Below are positions 34,657-44,110 of a stretch of 64,000 nucleotides of DNA, piece by piece. The first letter of the stretch is position 1. Every line of letters starts with the position of its first letter. The stretch is from NCBI RefSeq assembly GCF_030169785.1, contig NZ_CP125854.1, positions 2,790,001 to 2,854,000 on the forward strand, given 5' to 3'. Source of the stretch: Bdellovibrio sp. 22V. GTDB taxonomy: Bacteria > Bdellovibrionota > Bdellovibrionia > Bdellovibrionales > Bdellovibrionaceae. The position numbers were made by a program, and so were the translations under genes. Below the pieces are notes generated by a model. It saw nothing but the letters and a program-made list of their open reading frames with translations. It was not told where the DNA came from and searched no databases.

Positions 34657-36180
34657 TCACAGTTGGCTCTCCGGAATGAAGAGACTTAAAAAGCCCACGC
34701 CCATGCGACGCCAGATACTGACCTCGGGTTCCGAGTCGAACTGTTTTTCTTTGCCGTCTTCCAGTGTGGTCCAAAGAATTTTTCCTTTTTTTTCGTCCCA
34801 AGACAATTTGTAAGATATCTCTGCCAAGTGCTCGTGCAATTCCAAAGCAAACTGCTTGGCCATATCGGAAGAGTAAATAATCACACCCACTTCGCTGTTA
34901 AGATCCATAGAGCGGGGATCTAAATTCAAAGATCCAACAAGAACCTTGTCAGCGTCCAAAACGTACACCTTGCCATGCAATCCCGAAACGGACCCCGGCG
35001 ACCACGAGCCTTTGCGTTTTCTTGTCGTATTCCGCGCTTTCAATTCGTACAACTGCACACCCGCGCGCAACAAATCTTCACGGTACTTTTTGTATCCGGC
35101 AAAAACAGTTCCCACATCATTCGATGCTAAAGAGTTTGTCAGGATCGTGTACTTGACTCCGCGCTTAAGTCCTTCTTTGATCTGTTCAAGACCTTTTTCC
35201 CCGGGAATGAAATAGGGGGAAATCAAAATAGCTTCTTTCTGTACGACACCCAACAACTGTTGAATCTGCGATGCTAAATGTGGCGGTGCTTTTTTGTCAG
35301 GATCTACCTTGTCGGGAGAGTCATAAAGCAAATCGCTTTTCGCCCACGTAAGCGGAATATGTCCGTGCTTGAAGGCCTTCAGCAAGTGGGTGTTTTGCAA
35401 AGCCGCATAGTAGGGCGAGCTTTCCAGATGAGTGAGTTCGGTTTGTAAACGCTCCCGGAGCTGCTTTAATGTAAAGTCCGGTTGATCTTTGTTGAGCGTG
35501 GAAATGCTGTAAGCCAATTCATGATTCCAATAAAGATCGAACGAGGCGGAAAGCTCCTTGACTACTGGGCCCAGGCACCACGTATCGAAGTCACCAAAGT
35601 TCATTTCTTTCGAAGCAGTGAAATACTCGTCGCCGATGTTTCGTCCGCCAATAATCCCGACTTGGTTGTCGGCGATGAAGGCCTTGTTATGCATGCGGCG
35701 GTTTAACTGTGAAAAGCGATTGACGTTAAAGATTTTCCATTTGCGGTAGGCAAAAGGATTAAACATGCGTACTTCGATATTGGGATGGGAATCTAAAACT
35801 TTTAAAGGATCGTCAAAGCCGCTTCCATGCAAATCATCAAGCAGCAGGCGCACACGCACTCCGCGATCGGCCGCTTGCAGAACTTCGTACATCAGAAGCT
35901 GACCACTCTGATCGCCATGCCAAATATAGTATTGCAGGTCGAGACTTTTTTCCGCTTCACGTACTGAGGCAATGCGTGCGACCAAAGCTTCGGGGCCTTC
36001 CGCCAAGGCGTAAAAACCGGACTGACCAGGATGCTCAGCCAGTCGAGGCAACAGGCGTTTTCCTAAAGGAGTGCTGTCGGTATCGGTCAATGTCATTGTC
36101 ACAGGCCTCGAATCTTGTTTTGGCAAGCTAGAGCAACTCGCAATTAAGAGTCCGATAAGAACAACGCTGAGTTTATGCAT
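34657..36180 (-). CDS. Phospholipase D family lipoprotein (cardiolipin synthase-like)
   Basis: This 507-residue protein has a signal peptide with lipobox LIASC. It carries two HKD motifs: HNKAFIADN near a GGRNIGDEY, and HGKVYVLDADK before GSLNLDPRS. This is the PLD/cardiolipin synthase superfamily, closest in layout to ClsC-type enzymes, which transfer phosphatidyl groups. The lipobox puts it in the periplasm or on an envelope membrane. It lies 9 nt upstream of udgX, so they may be cotranscribed. Confidence 0.9.
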   Translation of the reverse strand: MHKLSVVLIGLLIASCSSLPKQDSRPVTMTLTDTDSTPLGKRLLPRLAEHPGQSGFYALAEGPEALVARIASVREAEKSLDLQYYIWHGDQSGQLLMYEVLQAADRGVRVRLLLDDLHGSGFDDPLKVLDSHPNIEVRMFNPFAYRKWKIFNVNRFSQLNRRMHNKAFIADNQVGIIGGRNIGDEYFTASKEMNFGDFDTWCLGPVVKELSASFDLYWNHELAYSISTLNKDQPDFTLKQLRERLQTELTHLESSPYYAALQNTHLLKAFKHGHIPLTWAKSDLLYDSPDKVDPDKKAPPHLASQIQQLLGVVQKEAILISPYFIPGEKGLEQIKEGLKRGVKYTILTNSLASNDVGTVFAGYKKYREDLLRAGVQLYELKARNTTRKRKGSWSPGSVSGLHGKVYVLDADKVLVGSLNLDPRSMDLNSEVGVIIYSSDMAKQFALELHEHLAEISYKLSWDEKKGKILWTTLEDGKEKQFDSEPEVSIWRRMGVGFLSLFIPESQL

Positions 36181-36221
36181 TCTCTCTATGATTTATTATT
36201 TAGGCCGGGTCTGACAAGAAT

Positions 36222-36262
36222 AATAAAAAAAGGGAGTCTGTTTCCAGGCTCCCTTTTTTATT
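36222..36262. terminator. Rho-independent terminator of the TolC-family gene
   Basis: A hairpin with arms AAAAAAGGGAG and CTCCCTTTTTT around a CTG-TTTC-CAG top lies just past the TolC-family stop. The T-run works on the minus strand, and the A-run makes it bidirectional. Confidence 0.88.
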
Positions 36263-36276
36263 TTGTGCGAATTAAC

Positions 36277-37626
36277 TTAGTTGCCGCAAACTTGATCGAG
36301 TGTCACACGATCTTTGCCAGGATTAAAGATGCGGCCAAGTTTGCCGCGAATTCCGCCGGAACTGCGGCGTTCAATTTCACACTTTTCAATCGCGGTGAAT
36401 TGATCACTGACAGTTAAACGGTGCAAGCTGATGCGCAGGTTTGCAACCGAAGTCGCTGCCTTCACTCTGTTCACGACAGAGTTCGTCAGCGCATTTCCGG
36501 CTTCAAGAACGTGCAAAAGATCCGTGATGCCTTCTTTGTATCTCATCACTTCCGCGTTGTAGACTTGGTTCAAGTTCGTTTCAGCTTGTACCGCCGCTGC
36601 ATACTGGCGTTGCGCTTCTTGCAAAGAACCCAACGTCGATTCAATCAACTGCGCTTGTTCCAATTTCAATTCTTGTTTGCGCAAACGCAGCTGTTTAATG
36701 TTGAGGTTGCTCAATTCCAAAGCCGGGAAGTAACCAAAACCAAAACTTACAGAGCCAGACTGAGTCACGGAGCTGAAAGACCCCCCGGAAACAGGGCGAG
36801 TCATTCCTAAAGAGCTGCCAGAAAGAAAACTGAAAGCCTTGCTCCACTTATTGTACTCAGCTGCTGTGATCAAAGAGTTCATTTGCGCGGTTTCAGGAGA
36901 TTTGTCATGCACGCGATCCAAAACGACTTGTGGCGCTAACCCTTCAATTTCAGAAGACGCGACTTTCGCATCTTCAAAAATGATCTCTTGGTTTAACTCA
37001 AGAGCAAGCATCTCGCGAACAGACGCTTTTTCGCGCTTGATCAACTCGTCCACTTGTGAAACCTGCACCAACGCCAACTCGGCCTGAGCTTGCGCTTGCA
37101 AGTATTCTTCTTTGCTGATGATGCCTTCTTCGGCAGGCAGACGAAGATACTCTTCGATCGACTTGTAGTTTTCGTACTGCTTTTGAAGAGCGTTACGCAA
37201 TTGAATGTCGCCTATCACTGTCAAATACAAAGAATACGCGGAAGCATAAGTGTTTAACTGCGCGATGTAGTAGGAAGTTCCTTGAGCGCGCAAAAGGTGC
37301 GTGTTTTCCTTCAAGTCCATCCAGTTGCTAGGCATTAAGAAGGGAAGAAGGAAGTTCACAGACGTCAGCATGAAGCTCGGACCGCTTGAAATCACAGAGC
37401 CCAAATTCACAGATGGTAAAAGAGATCCACGGGCTTGGCTTACACGGGCTTTGGCTTGGTGAACTTCATTCAAGGCAATCGCGATGTCGATATTGCGAGA
37501 AAGAAGAAGTGTGCGCAAAGATGTCGGATTGATTCGAACAGGCCCTGATTGTTGCTGTTTTTTGGGAGCTGCAAACGCCGATGTCGATACCAAGAAGGCC
37601 GTAAGAACCACGGTCAATAATTTCAT
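36277..37626 (-). CDS. TolC-family outer-membrane efflux protein
   Basis: The start is ATG 37626, with GGGAGGG 6 nt upstream, and the signal peptide ends AFA. The 449-residue product has the long helical repeats of TolC-family channels, with PTSLRTLLLSRNIDIAIAL followed by NEVHQAKARVSQARGSLLPS. Repeat two shows YAAAVQAETNLNQVYNAEV and RYKEGITDLLHVLEAGNAL. A Cys-containing C-terminus (VCGN) ends it. It would form the outer-membrane exit duct of a tripartite pump, but no adaptor or pump gene is adjacent. Confidence 0.88.
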   Translation of the reverse strand: MKLLTVVLTAFLVSTSAFAAPKKQQQSGPVRINPTSLRTLLLSRNIDIAIALNEVHQAKARVSQARGSLLPSVNLGSVISSGPSFMLTSVNFLLPFLMPSNWMDLKENTHLLRAQGTSYYIAQLNTYASAYSLYLTVIGDIQLRNALQKQYENYKSIEEYLRLPAEEGIISKEEYLQAQAQAELALVQVSQVDELIKREKASVREMLALELNQEIIFEDAKVASSEIEGLAPQVVLDRVHDKSPETAQMNSLITAAEYNKWSKAFSFLSGSSLGMTRPVSGGSFSSVTQSGSVSFGFGYFPALELSNLNIKQLRLRKQELKLEQAQLIESTLGSLQEAQRQYAAAVQAETNLNQVYNAEVMRYKEGITDLLHVLEAGNALTNSVVNRVKAATSVANLRISLHRLTVSDQFTAIEKCEIERRSSGGIRGKLGRIFNPGKDRVTLDQVCGN

Positions 37627-37695
37627 AAAAAAACCCTCCCCCATTGATGCGATCTAAAGAGTTATTAGGAGGAGGGAAACTTGTCAAACAGGTCT

Positions 37696-38976
37696 TTATA
37701 CGGACTCCAAAATAGCGGTGACGCCCATACCTCCCGCGGTGCAGATCGAAATCAACCCTCGCCCCGGAGGACCGCCTTTTTCGTGCAGCATTTTCGCAAG
37801 TGTCGCGACGATGCGGGCTCCTGTTGCACCAAAGGGATGACCTAAAGCCACGCTGCCGCCTTTTAAATTCATTTTACTGCGATCTAAAGGGCCCAAAGCT
37901 TTGTCTCGGCCCAGAACCCGCTTGCAGTATTCATCGGATTCCCACGCTTTCAGGGTGCAGAGGACTTGCCCTGCAAAAGCTTCATGGATTTCAAAAAAAT
38001 CGAAGTCGTCAAAGGTCAAACGGTTGCGCTCAAGCATTTGGCTCACCGCGATTGTCGGCGCCATCAAAAGACCCTCGCCCGCGACGAAATTAACTGCCGC
38101 CACTTGGCAGTCCACGAAGCGCGCCCACATCGGAAGGTTGTGTTTCTTCGCGCCTTCTTCGCTTGTCAAAATAACAGCAGAGGCACCATCCGTCAGGGGA
38201 CTTGAGTTGCCCGCCGTCAAAGTTCCGATATCTGATTTTTCAAAAGCGGGCTTGAGCTTTGCGAGTTTATCCAAGGAAGTGTCGGGACGAATAGTACCGT
38301 CTTTCGTGAGACCATGAAATTCAAACACCAGGTCTTTGTAAAAACCGTCTTCATAGGCCTTGACGGCATTTTGATGACTCTTCAGTGCCAGCGCATCTTG
38401 TTCTTGGCGCGGGATTTTCCATTCCTGCACCATTTTTTCGGTATGCTCGCCCATGGAGAGTTTTGTGCGCGGCTCCACCACGGCGGGCATCTGCGGTTTG
38501 AGATCCGCTAAGCGCAGAGTCGCCAGAATTTTGGCTTTTTCAAAACTGTCTTTGGCGGCGTTGAGTTCGACAAATTTATGCGCAAGACTTTTTGACATCA
38601 TGATGGGGAGATCGCTGTTGGTGTCCACACCTCCCGCAATGCCAAATTCAATTTGGTGCGCAGCCACTTTCATCGCCATATGGTTGGCCGCCTCCAAACT
38701 TGTTCCGCAAGCGCGTTGCAAATTATACCCCGGCGTATGCGGATGGAGTCCCGAGCTGAGAACACACTCACGCGTGAAGTTCCAGTCGGAAGAACTTTGC
38801 ATGACGCCGCCACACGCGACATCACCTGCGATCTGTCCTTCGAGTTTGTATTTATGAACCAATGTTTTCAGAGTCGTCGTCATCAACTCTGTGGAAGTGA
38901 CATCCATATACGTGGTCATGGATTTCACGAAAGGAGTGCGCAGCCCTCCTGAAACAAAAACAGGCCGTGTACGCAT
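37696..38976 (-). CDS. Acetyl-CoA C-acyltransferase (thiolase, FadI-like)
   Basis: This 426-residue thiolase carries the acyl-enzyme cysteine Cys90 in QRACGTSLEAANHMA, the GHPFGATGARI histidine loop, and the CTAGGMG proton-transfer cysteine near the C-terminus. The length and LRTPFVKS opening resemble FadI, the thiolase of fatty-acid beta-oxidation. No FadJ-like partner is nearby. It may also supply acetoacetyl-CoA. It is monocistronic on the minus strand. Confidence 0.9.
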   Translation of the reverse strand: MRTRPVFVSGGLRTPFVKSMTTYMDVTSTELMTTTLKTLVHKYKLEGQIAGDVACGGVMQSSSDWNFTRECVLSSGLHPHTPGYNLQRACGTSLEAANHMAMKVAAHQIEFGIAGGVDTNSDLPIMMSKSLAHKFVELNAAKDSFEKAKILATLRLADLKPQMPAVVEPRTKLSMGEHTEKMVQEWKIPRQEQDALALKSHQNAVKAYEDGFYKDLVFEFHGLTKDGTIRPDTSLDKLAKLKPAFEKSDIGTLTAGNSSPLTDGASAVILTSEEGAKKHNLPMWARFVDCQVAAVNFVAGEGLLMAPTIAVSQMLERNRLTFDDFDFFEIHEAFAGQVLCTLKAWESDEYCKRVLGRDKALGPLDRSKMNLKGGSVALGHPFGATGARIVATLAKMLHEKGGPPGRGLISICTAGGMGVTAILESV

Positions 38977-39157
38977 AGAGAACCTCGCGGTTAAAAGTTA
39001 ACGTGCAAATACGATCTTCATTCTGCTTTCCGCCTCTGTCCAGTTATGAAGCGTTTTTTGCGTTTCAGCGTGGGATAGCAGAATGAGAAAACTTTAATGA
39101 ACTCCCATTTATGTTAAAATGGATGGTAATTTATATTCGATTTCTAGGAGTTGTACG

Positions 39158-39523
39158 TTGGAAGAACAGAAGTCGTTTCACTATAATTTTAATCAGAAGA
39201 ACAATATGCTGGTGATCTCTTTGATCGGAGAAATCACTCCGCAAGTCATTCCGTCGCTCGAGGCCTGCCGACAAGAACTTTTAGCAAAAAGTGAAGTCAG
39301 TCGCGTGGTGCTCTACTTCCAGGATGTGGAAACGATCAGCATGGATGCCATTCCGATTCTTGCGCAAATACAAAGGGAGATTCGCTCGAAACCGGCGGAT
39401 TTACGTTTGTGTTCTCTCAAAGAAAGTCTGCGGGAAAAATTGGTGCGCATGGGCGTCGTGCGGGGACTTGAAGTGGCTGATGATTTAAAGACGGCGCTTT
39501 TGTCATTTGGCCGTGCGGCTTAA
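39158..39523 (+). CDS. STAS-domain protein (anti-anti-sigma factor type)
   Basis: I choose the TTG at 39158 because AGGAG lies 7 nt upstream; the upstream ATG at 39119 has no ribosome site. The 121-residue product matches the STAS fold: NNMLVISLIGEITPQVIPSL, VVLYFQDVETISMDAIPIL and LRLCSLKESLREKLVRMGV. The usual phosphorylatable Ser of SpoIIAA-type proteins corresponds to the ETISMDAIP region (Ser-Met-Asp). It may bind an anti-sigma kinase, but none is nearby. Confidence 0.82.
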   Translation: MEEQKSFHYNFNQKNNMLVISLIGEITPQVIPSLEACRQELLAKSEVSRVVLYFQDVETISMDAIPILAQIQREIRSKPADLRLCSLKESLREKLVRMGVVRGLEVADDLKTALLSFGRAA

Positions 39524-39527
39524 AACT

Positions 39528-39552
39528 AAAAAGGAGCGTTGCCGCTCCTTTT
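39528..39552. terminator. Rho-independent terminator after the STAS gene
   Basis: AAAAAGGAGCG-TTGC-CGCTCCTTTT forms a stem with a T-run. It lies between convergent genes and may serve both. Confidence 0.88.
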
Positions 39553-39556
39553 GTCT

Positions 39557-40270
39557 TTACTTACAAACACTCAGTCTGCTGATGGCTGCTTTCACCTTTT
39601 TAAATTTTTGTGACTTGGCTTGCGGGCGTAAAACATCCCAGTAAGAGTTTCTGCTGAAAAGAGAATCTCTTTTTGCCAATTGCTGGTTGAGCATCGAAAG
39701 ACCGCAGCGGAAAGTGCCTTCAGCCGTTTTACCGTCACCGCGGCGGCAATTCTTTGCGTAAACCTGTTCGCGACCATCGTGAAGCTGCAAAAGACCGACA
39801 AGGCGACCGTTAGGACCTTGTGCTCTTTCCGTTTTATCACAAGAGCTTTCCAAGTGTGCCATCGCATTGAGGACCATAACCCAGACAAGCTCTTTCGAGT
39901 TATCGTTCAAAGTCGGATATGCCGGGCACACGGCTGTGAGATCGGCCGCGCCTTTATAAAGTTCTTCGTAACGGGAGCGGTGCATTTCATCGATAATGAT
40001 TTTACCCCAACGTCCATAGTTGTCGCCATCGGCGAAGTTTTCGCACTTGTCGGCAAAGTCCATGCGTTCATTGATTTTAAAGATATCTTCAACGGAAGCG
40101 TCAGCGGTTACTGTGTCGCGGAGTTCGCGCAACTGTTGTTGTGTGCGATTTGTCGATGATGAACACTCGATGCAGGCAGAGCCTTCTATACGTGAGGCAC
40201 TTTTATGAGCCTTGGCTTGCGCCCAAGAAAAAGTCATAAGAAGTGCGTAAGTCAGTAATAGTGTTTTCAT
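39557..40270 (-). CDS. Exported lysozyme-like (lytic transglycosylase fold) protein
   Basis: The start is ATG 40270, where GGAG lies 6 nt upstream; the signal peptide is MKTLLLTYALLMTFSWAQA. The 237-residue protein is Cys-rich. It has AMAHLESSC (a Glu in the position of the transglycosylase catalytic Glu), then a GPNGRLVGLLQL and YAKNC...GDGKT...FRCGLSML that resemble the active-site loops of SLT-type lytic enzymes. Peptidoglycan is the probable substrate. The match is to short motifs only, so the catalytic role is inferred. Confidence 0.65.
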   Translation of the reverse strand: MKTLLLTYALLMTFSWAQAKAHKSASRIEGSACIECSSSTNRTQQQLRELRDTVTADASVEDIFKINERMDFADKCENFADGDNYGRWGKIIIDEMHRSRYEELYKGAADLTAVCPAYPTLNDNSKELVWVMVLNAMAHLESSCDKTERAQGPNGRLVGLLQLHDGREQVYAKNCRRGDGKTAEGTFRCGLSMLNQQLAKRDSLFSRNSYWDVLRPQAKSQKFKKVKAAISRLSVCK

Positions 40271-40345
40271 AAGCATCTCCACTTGCAATGACAATAAAGC
40301 AACGAAGATGCCAAAGGGGAGGACGTGAGAACACCGCAAAATAGA

Positions 40346-40372
40346 AATGGGAAGGTATCAAACCTTCCCATT
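40346..40372 (-). terminator. Terminator of the DEAD-box helicase gene
   Basis: AATGGGAAGGT-ATCAA-ACCTTCCCATT is a perfect 11-bp stem with a 5-nt loop, placed 57 nt beyond the helicase stop. On the minus strand it is followed by TCTATTTTG. Confidence 0.8.
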
Positions 40373-40428
40373 GTCTATCTGTCTAACAGGGTTGTGCCGA
40401 AAATACGGCTTGTATCACTCTGAGACGA

Positions 40429-42225
40429 CTAGTCTTTGAAACGACGTTTTGGACCGCGGAATCTTTTGATGCCGCTGTGGTCACGACGTTCCGTGCGTTC
40501 GCCGCCACGTTCGGAACGCTCGCTGCGTTCACTGCGCTCGGGACGATCGCTGCTCGCGCGTTGCGGGCGATAACCCGTCACTTCGCTGCGCGCGGGACGG
40601 TCGTCGCGATTCGCGAAACGAGCCTTCGGAGTGTCCGAAGTTTCGCCACGAGGCGCTCTGTCTCTGTCGCCACCTTCTGATGAACGAGCGCGATAGCCAC
40701 CGCCATCACGACGGCCGCCGAAAGAACGGCGCGGACCACGGTCGCTGCGCTCACCACGGTCACTGCGATCGCCGTCACGACGATTGCGAGTGAAACGATT
40801 CTCGTTAGGATCACGCGGAAGCAATTCACGAGGAATGCGATCGCCCATGTAATCCAACATGATGTCTTTTTTCACGAACACGTTGGGGAAGTAAGCCACG
40901 ATAAAGCGAGCCAAAAGCTCTTCTTTCGAGAACTTCGTAAGATCAATGTCTTCGCTTTGAATAAGATCTTGGATCAAATCACCAGCCAATTGCAACTCTG
41001 GAGATTCTGTCTCCATTGTGCTTACGCGGTCTAAGACGTCTTTGATTTTAAGACCGGCAACTTCGTCAGCGGAAGGCACAACGCCTTTAGTAAGAACCGC
41101 TTTCGTCGTGATCATCACACGGCGAAGAAGATTCAATTGCTCTGGGTTCACCAAAGTAATGGCAGTTCCTTTTTGATTGTTACGGCCTGTACGACCGATA
41201 CGGTGAACGTAAGACTCGACATCCCAAGGAAGAGAGTGGTTCACCACGTGAGTCAAATCTTTGATATCCAAACCGCGCGCGGCAACGTCCGTTGCCACGA
41301 TCACTTTCACTTGGCGCGCTTTAAATTTTTTCAAAGTCGCTTCACGCTCTGCCTGGCTCTTATCGCCGTGCAAAGAATCCGCCGGGAATCCACGCTGAGT
41401 CAATACGTCAGCAAGCTCTGCCACTTCCATTTTCGTTTGGCAGAAGATGATGCCGTAGAATTCGGGAAGAGTTTGCAAAAGACGACCGATGACTTCCGTT
41501 TTGTAGGAGTTTTTCACCGTGTAGTAGATTTGTTCGATTGTGTCCGCTGTACCGACAGACTTATTCACTTGAACCGTTTCAGGGCTTTCAAGGTAAAGGT
41601 CAGCCAAACGGCGAACTTCGTTGCTCATCGTTGCAGAGAAAAGCCAAGTACGGCAAGCCGCACGTTGCGAATCGCTTTCTTCCGGCTGAGTCGCTTTGAG
41701 AATTGTTTCTAGGTCTTCTTTGAAGCCCATAGAAAGCATTTCGTCCGCTTCATCCAAAACAACGGTTTTTACTTTTTGCAGTTTGATGATTTTCTGATCA
41801 AGGAAATCCACCAAGCGGCCTGGAGTTGCGACCACGATGTGGGCGCCTTTTTTGATGCCTTCGATTTGTGTGCGGTAGCTGGCGCCACCATAAATCGTCA
41901 CAACACGAAGACCTTTTTTCTTACCAAGCAAAGTCAATTGCTCAGCCACTTGCAGAGCCAACTCACGTGTTGGGCTCATCACCAGAGCTTGCGTGTCTTT
42001 GCTTGTGCCGTCGATGTTTTCGACGAGAGGAATGCCGAATGCGGCAGTTTTACCAGTTCCAGTTGAAGCAAGGCCGATAAAATCTTGAGCTCCTGCGAGC
42101 AAAAGAGGCAAAGCTTGGCGTTGGATAGGAGTAGGCGTCGTAAAGCCCATGTCCTGCATAGCCGCCAATACGGGCGCGCTGAGGCCAAAGCTTTCGAAGT
42201 TATCGAGCGTTGTCAATGGAGTCAT
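40429..42225 (-). CDS. DEAD-box RNA helicase with Arg/Ser-rich tail
   Basis: ATG 42225 is chosen, with an AAGG upstream. The 598-residue helicase has the Q motif PTPIQRQ (31-37), Walker A ASTGTGKT (53-60), a DEAD motif, SAT, and HRIGRTGR. The last 130 residues are a low-complexity, Arg-rich tail (RSDRGERSDRGPRR, SERSERSERGG). The layout resembles cold-shock helicases of the DeaD/RhlE group, but the DeaD RNA-binding domain is not clear. The 253-bp leader to the divergent ABC-F gene is long and may carry regulation. Confidence 0.9.
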   Translation of the reverse strand: MTPLTTLDNFESFGLSAPVLAAMQDMGFTTPTPIQRQALPLLLAGAQDFIGLASTGTGKTAAFGIPLVENIDGTSKDTQALVMSPTRELALQVAEQLTLLGKKKGLRVVTIYGGASYRTQIEGIKKGAHIVVATPGRLVDFLDQKIIKLQKVKTVVLDEADEMLSMGFKEDLETILKATQPEESDSQRAACRTWLFSATMSNEVRRLADLYLESPETVQVNKSVGTADTIEQIYYTVKNSYKTEVIGRLLQTLPEFYGIIFCQTKMEVAELADVLTQRGFPADSLHGDKSQAEREATLKKFKARQVKVIVATDVAARGLDIKDLTHVVNHSLPWDVESYVHRIGRTGRNNQKGTAITLVNPEQLNLLRRVMITTKAVLTKGVVPSADEVAGLKIKDVLDRVSTMETESPELQLAGDLIQDLIQSEDIDLTKFSKEELLARFIVAYFPNVFVKKDIMLDYMGDRIPRELLPRDPNENRFTRNRRDGDRSDRGERSDRGPRRSFGGRRDGGGYRARSSEGGDRDRAPRGETSDTPKARFANRDDRPARSEVTGYRPQRASSDRPERSERSERSERGGERTERRDHSGIKRFRGPKRRFKD

Positions 42226-42478
42226 TAAAGGGAACCTTTCAGAAAAAGAGTGGCTCAAGATAAACGATGTCGAGGGTAAAAGCTCGCTATTTTTTGGCTT
42301 TAGCTCGACTATGAACTATTTGCACCCTCGCATATTCTCTAGTGTGTCTTAAGCGCTATAGACGCTCTCACATTCTGCTGAAAAAGGCGACAAAGAGCTG
42401 GGTTTCCGAAGCCTTCGAGGGAAAGACCGGGGATTTCCGTGTAGACTCATGAGCTGAATTCAAGATATACAGGGACAC

Positions 42479-44110
42479 ATGATTCACTTATCGAATATCA
42501 GCAAACAGCAGGGTAATAAGATTCTCTATCGCAACGGCTCTTTTCAGATCAATGCGGGAGAGAAAATCGGTCTTGTCGGTCCTAACGGCGCCGGTAAAAC
42601 CACGATCTTTCGTATCATCATGGGCGAAGAGGGCATCGACGGGGGCACCGTTTCTAAATCCGATCGCACCGTGATCGGCTATTTCTCGCAAAACATCGAA
42701 GACATGAGAGGCCGTTCCGCTTTAGAGGAAGTGAAGTCCGCTGTCGGCAATATCGGCGACATGCAAACGCGCATGCAAGAGTGCGAAGTGAAGCTCGCGG
42801 ATCCGGAACTGGATGCGGATGAGATGACCAAAATCCTGGAAGAGTACGGGGAGCTGCAAGCAGAGTTTGAGCGCTTGGGCGGTTACGATCTTGAATCTCG
42901 CGCGGCGGAAATTTTGACGGGTTTAGGTATTGGGCCTGACGATTACCATCGTCCCACCGAAAGTTTTTCGGGCGGTTGGAAAATGCGTATTGCTTTGGCG
43001 AAAATTCTTGCTTTGAATCCCGAAGTTTTGCTGATGGACGAACCGACGAATCACTTGGACGTCGAATCGATCGTATGGCTTGAAGAGTGGCTCGTGAACT
43101 ATAAAGGCGCCATCCTTATGACAAGCCATGACCGTGACTTCATGAATCGCCTGGTTTCCAAAATCGTCGAGATTGCCAATAAAACTATCACCGTGTACGG
43201 CGGCAATTACGATTTCTATGAAAGAGAACGCGACATCCGCAAAGAGCAGTTGATTGCAGCGGCCAAACGCCAGGAAGACATGCTTGCGAAAGAAGAAGAA
43301 TTCATCGCGCGTTTCGCAGCCCGCGCTTCGCATGCGGCGCAAGTGCAATCACGTGTAAAGAAATTGGAAAAAATCGATCGCATCGAAATTCCGCCTGAAG
43401 AGGACGAGATCAAGTTCGAATGGCCGGTTCCACCGCGTGGCGGGGAAGAAGTCGTGAAGTTTGAAAACCTCGCAAAAATCTGGAAGCGCGATGACGGCAA
43501 AGAAAAGCTGGTCTTTTCGGGCGCCAATGCCTTGGTGAAACGCATGGACCGTATTGCTCTTGTGGGAGTGAACGGTGCCGGGAAGTCCACGCTTCTAAAA
43601 ATCATCGCAGGTCACGCAGACCCGACCGAAGGTAAAATGACTTTGGGGGCTTCGATCAATGTGGGTTACTTCAGTCAAAACTCTTTGGACGTTCTGGATC
43701 CTAAAGCCACGATTCTGGACGAAGTCCACTCTCGCATCCCGAATGCGGGCATGGGTTTTGTGCGCAGCTTATTGGGAGCGTTTAAATTCTCTGGCGAAGA
43801 GGCAGAGAAAAAAATCTCCATTCTTTCCGGCGGTGAAAAATCCCGCGTTGTTTTAGCGACGATCCTGGCGCAACCAGTGAATCTTTTGATTCTCGATGAG
43901 CCGACGAATCACTTGGATATCAAATCCCGCGAAGTCTTGTTGGAGGCGATAAAAAACTTCCCAGGCACCGTTATCATCGTAAGCCATGACAGACACTTCT
44001 TGCGCGCTATCACGACACGTGTCTTTGAGGTGGATAAAAATCAAATCCGCATCTACGAAGGCGACTACGAATACTATCATCACAAAAAGAAACAGGAGCA
44101 GATGGCTTAA
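42479..44110 (+). CDS. ABC-F family ATPase
   Basis: This 543-residue soluble protein has two ABC cassettes. The first has Walker A GPNGAGKT (34-41) and the second GVNGAGKS near 363, with signature motifs SFSGGWKMRIALAK and LSGGEKSRVVLA and two LLMDEPTNHLD-like Walker B motifs. An interdomain linker (KRQEDMLAKEEEFIARFAARAS) with a K-rich region is the ABC-F hallmark. Members such as EttA, YbiT and Uup act on the ribosome. No transmembrane helices are present. A CAGGGA lies 4 nt upstream of ATG. It is divergent from the helicase and is coupled to a hydrolase at TAATG. Confidence 0.93.
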   Translation: MIHLSNISKQQGNKILYRNGSFQINAGEKIGLVGPNGAGKTTIFRIIMGEEGIDGGTVSKSDRTVIGYFSQNIEDMRGRSALEEVKSAVGNIGDMQTRMQECEVKLADPELDADEMTKILEEYGELQAEFERLGGYDLESRAAEILTGLGIGPDDYHRPTESFSGGWKMRIALAKILALNPEVLLMDEPTNHLDVESIVWLEEWLVNYKGAILMTSHDRDFMNRLVSKIVEIANKTITVYGGNYDFYERERDIRKEQLIAAAKRQEDMLAKEEEFIARFAARASHAAQVQSRVKKLEKIDRIEIPPEEDEIKFEWPVPPRGGEEVVKFENLAKIWKRDDGKEKLVFSGANALVKRMDRIALVGVNGAGKSTLLKIIAGHADPTEGKMTLGASINVGYFSQNSLDVLDPKATILDEVHSRIPNAGMGFVRSLLGAFKFSGEEAEKKISILSGGEKSRVVLATILAQPVNLLILDEPTNHLDIKSREVLLEAIKNFPGTVIIVSHDRHFLRAITTRVFEVDKNQIRIYEGDYEYYHHKKKQEQMA

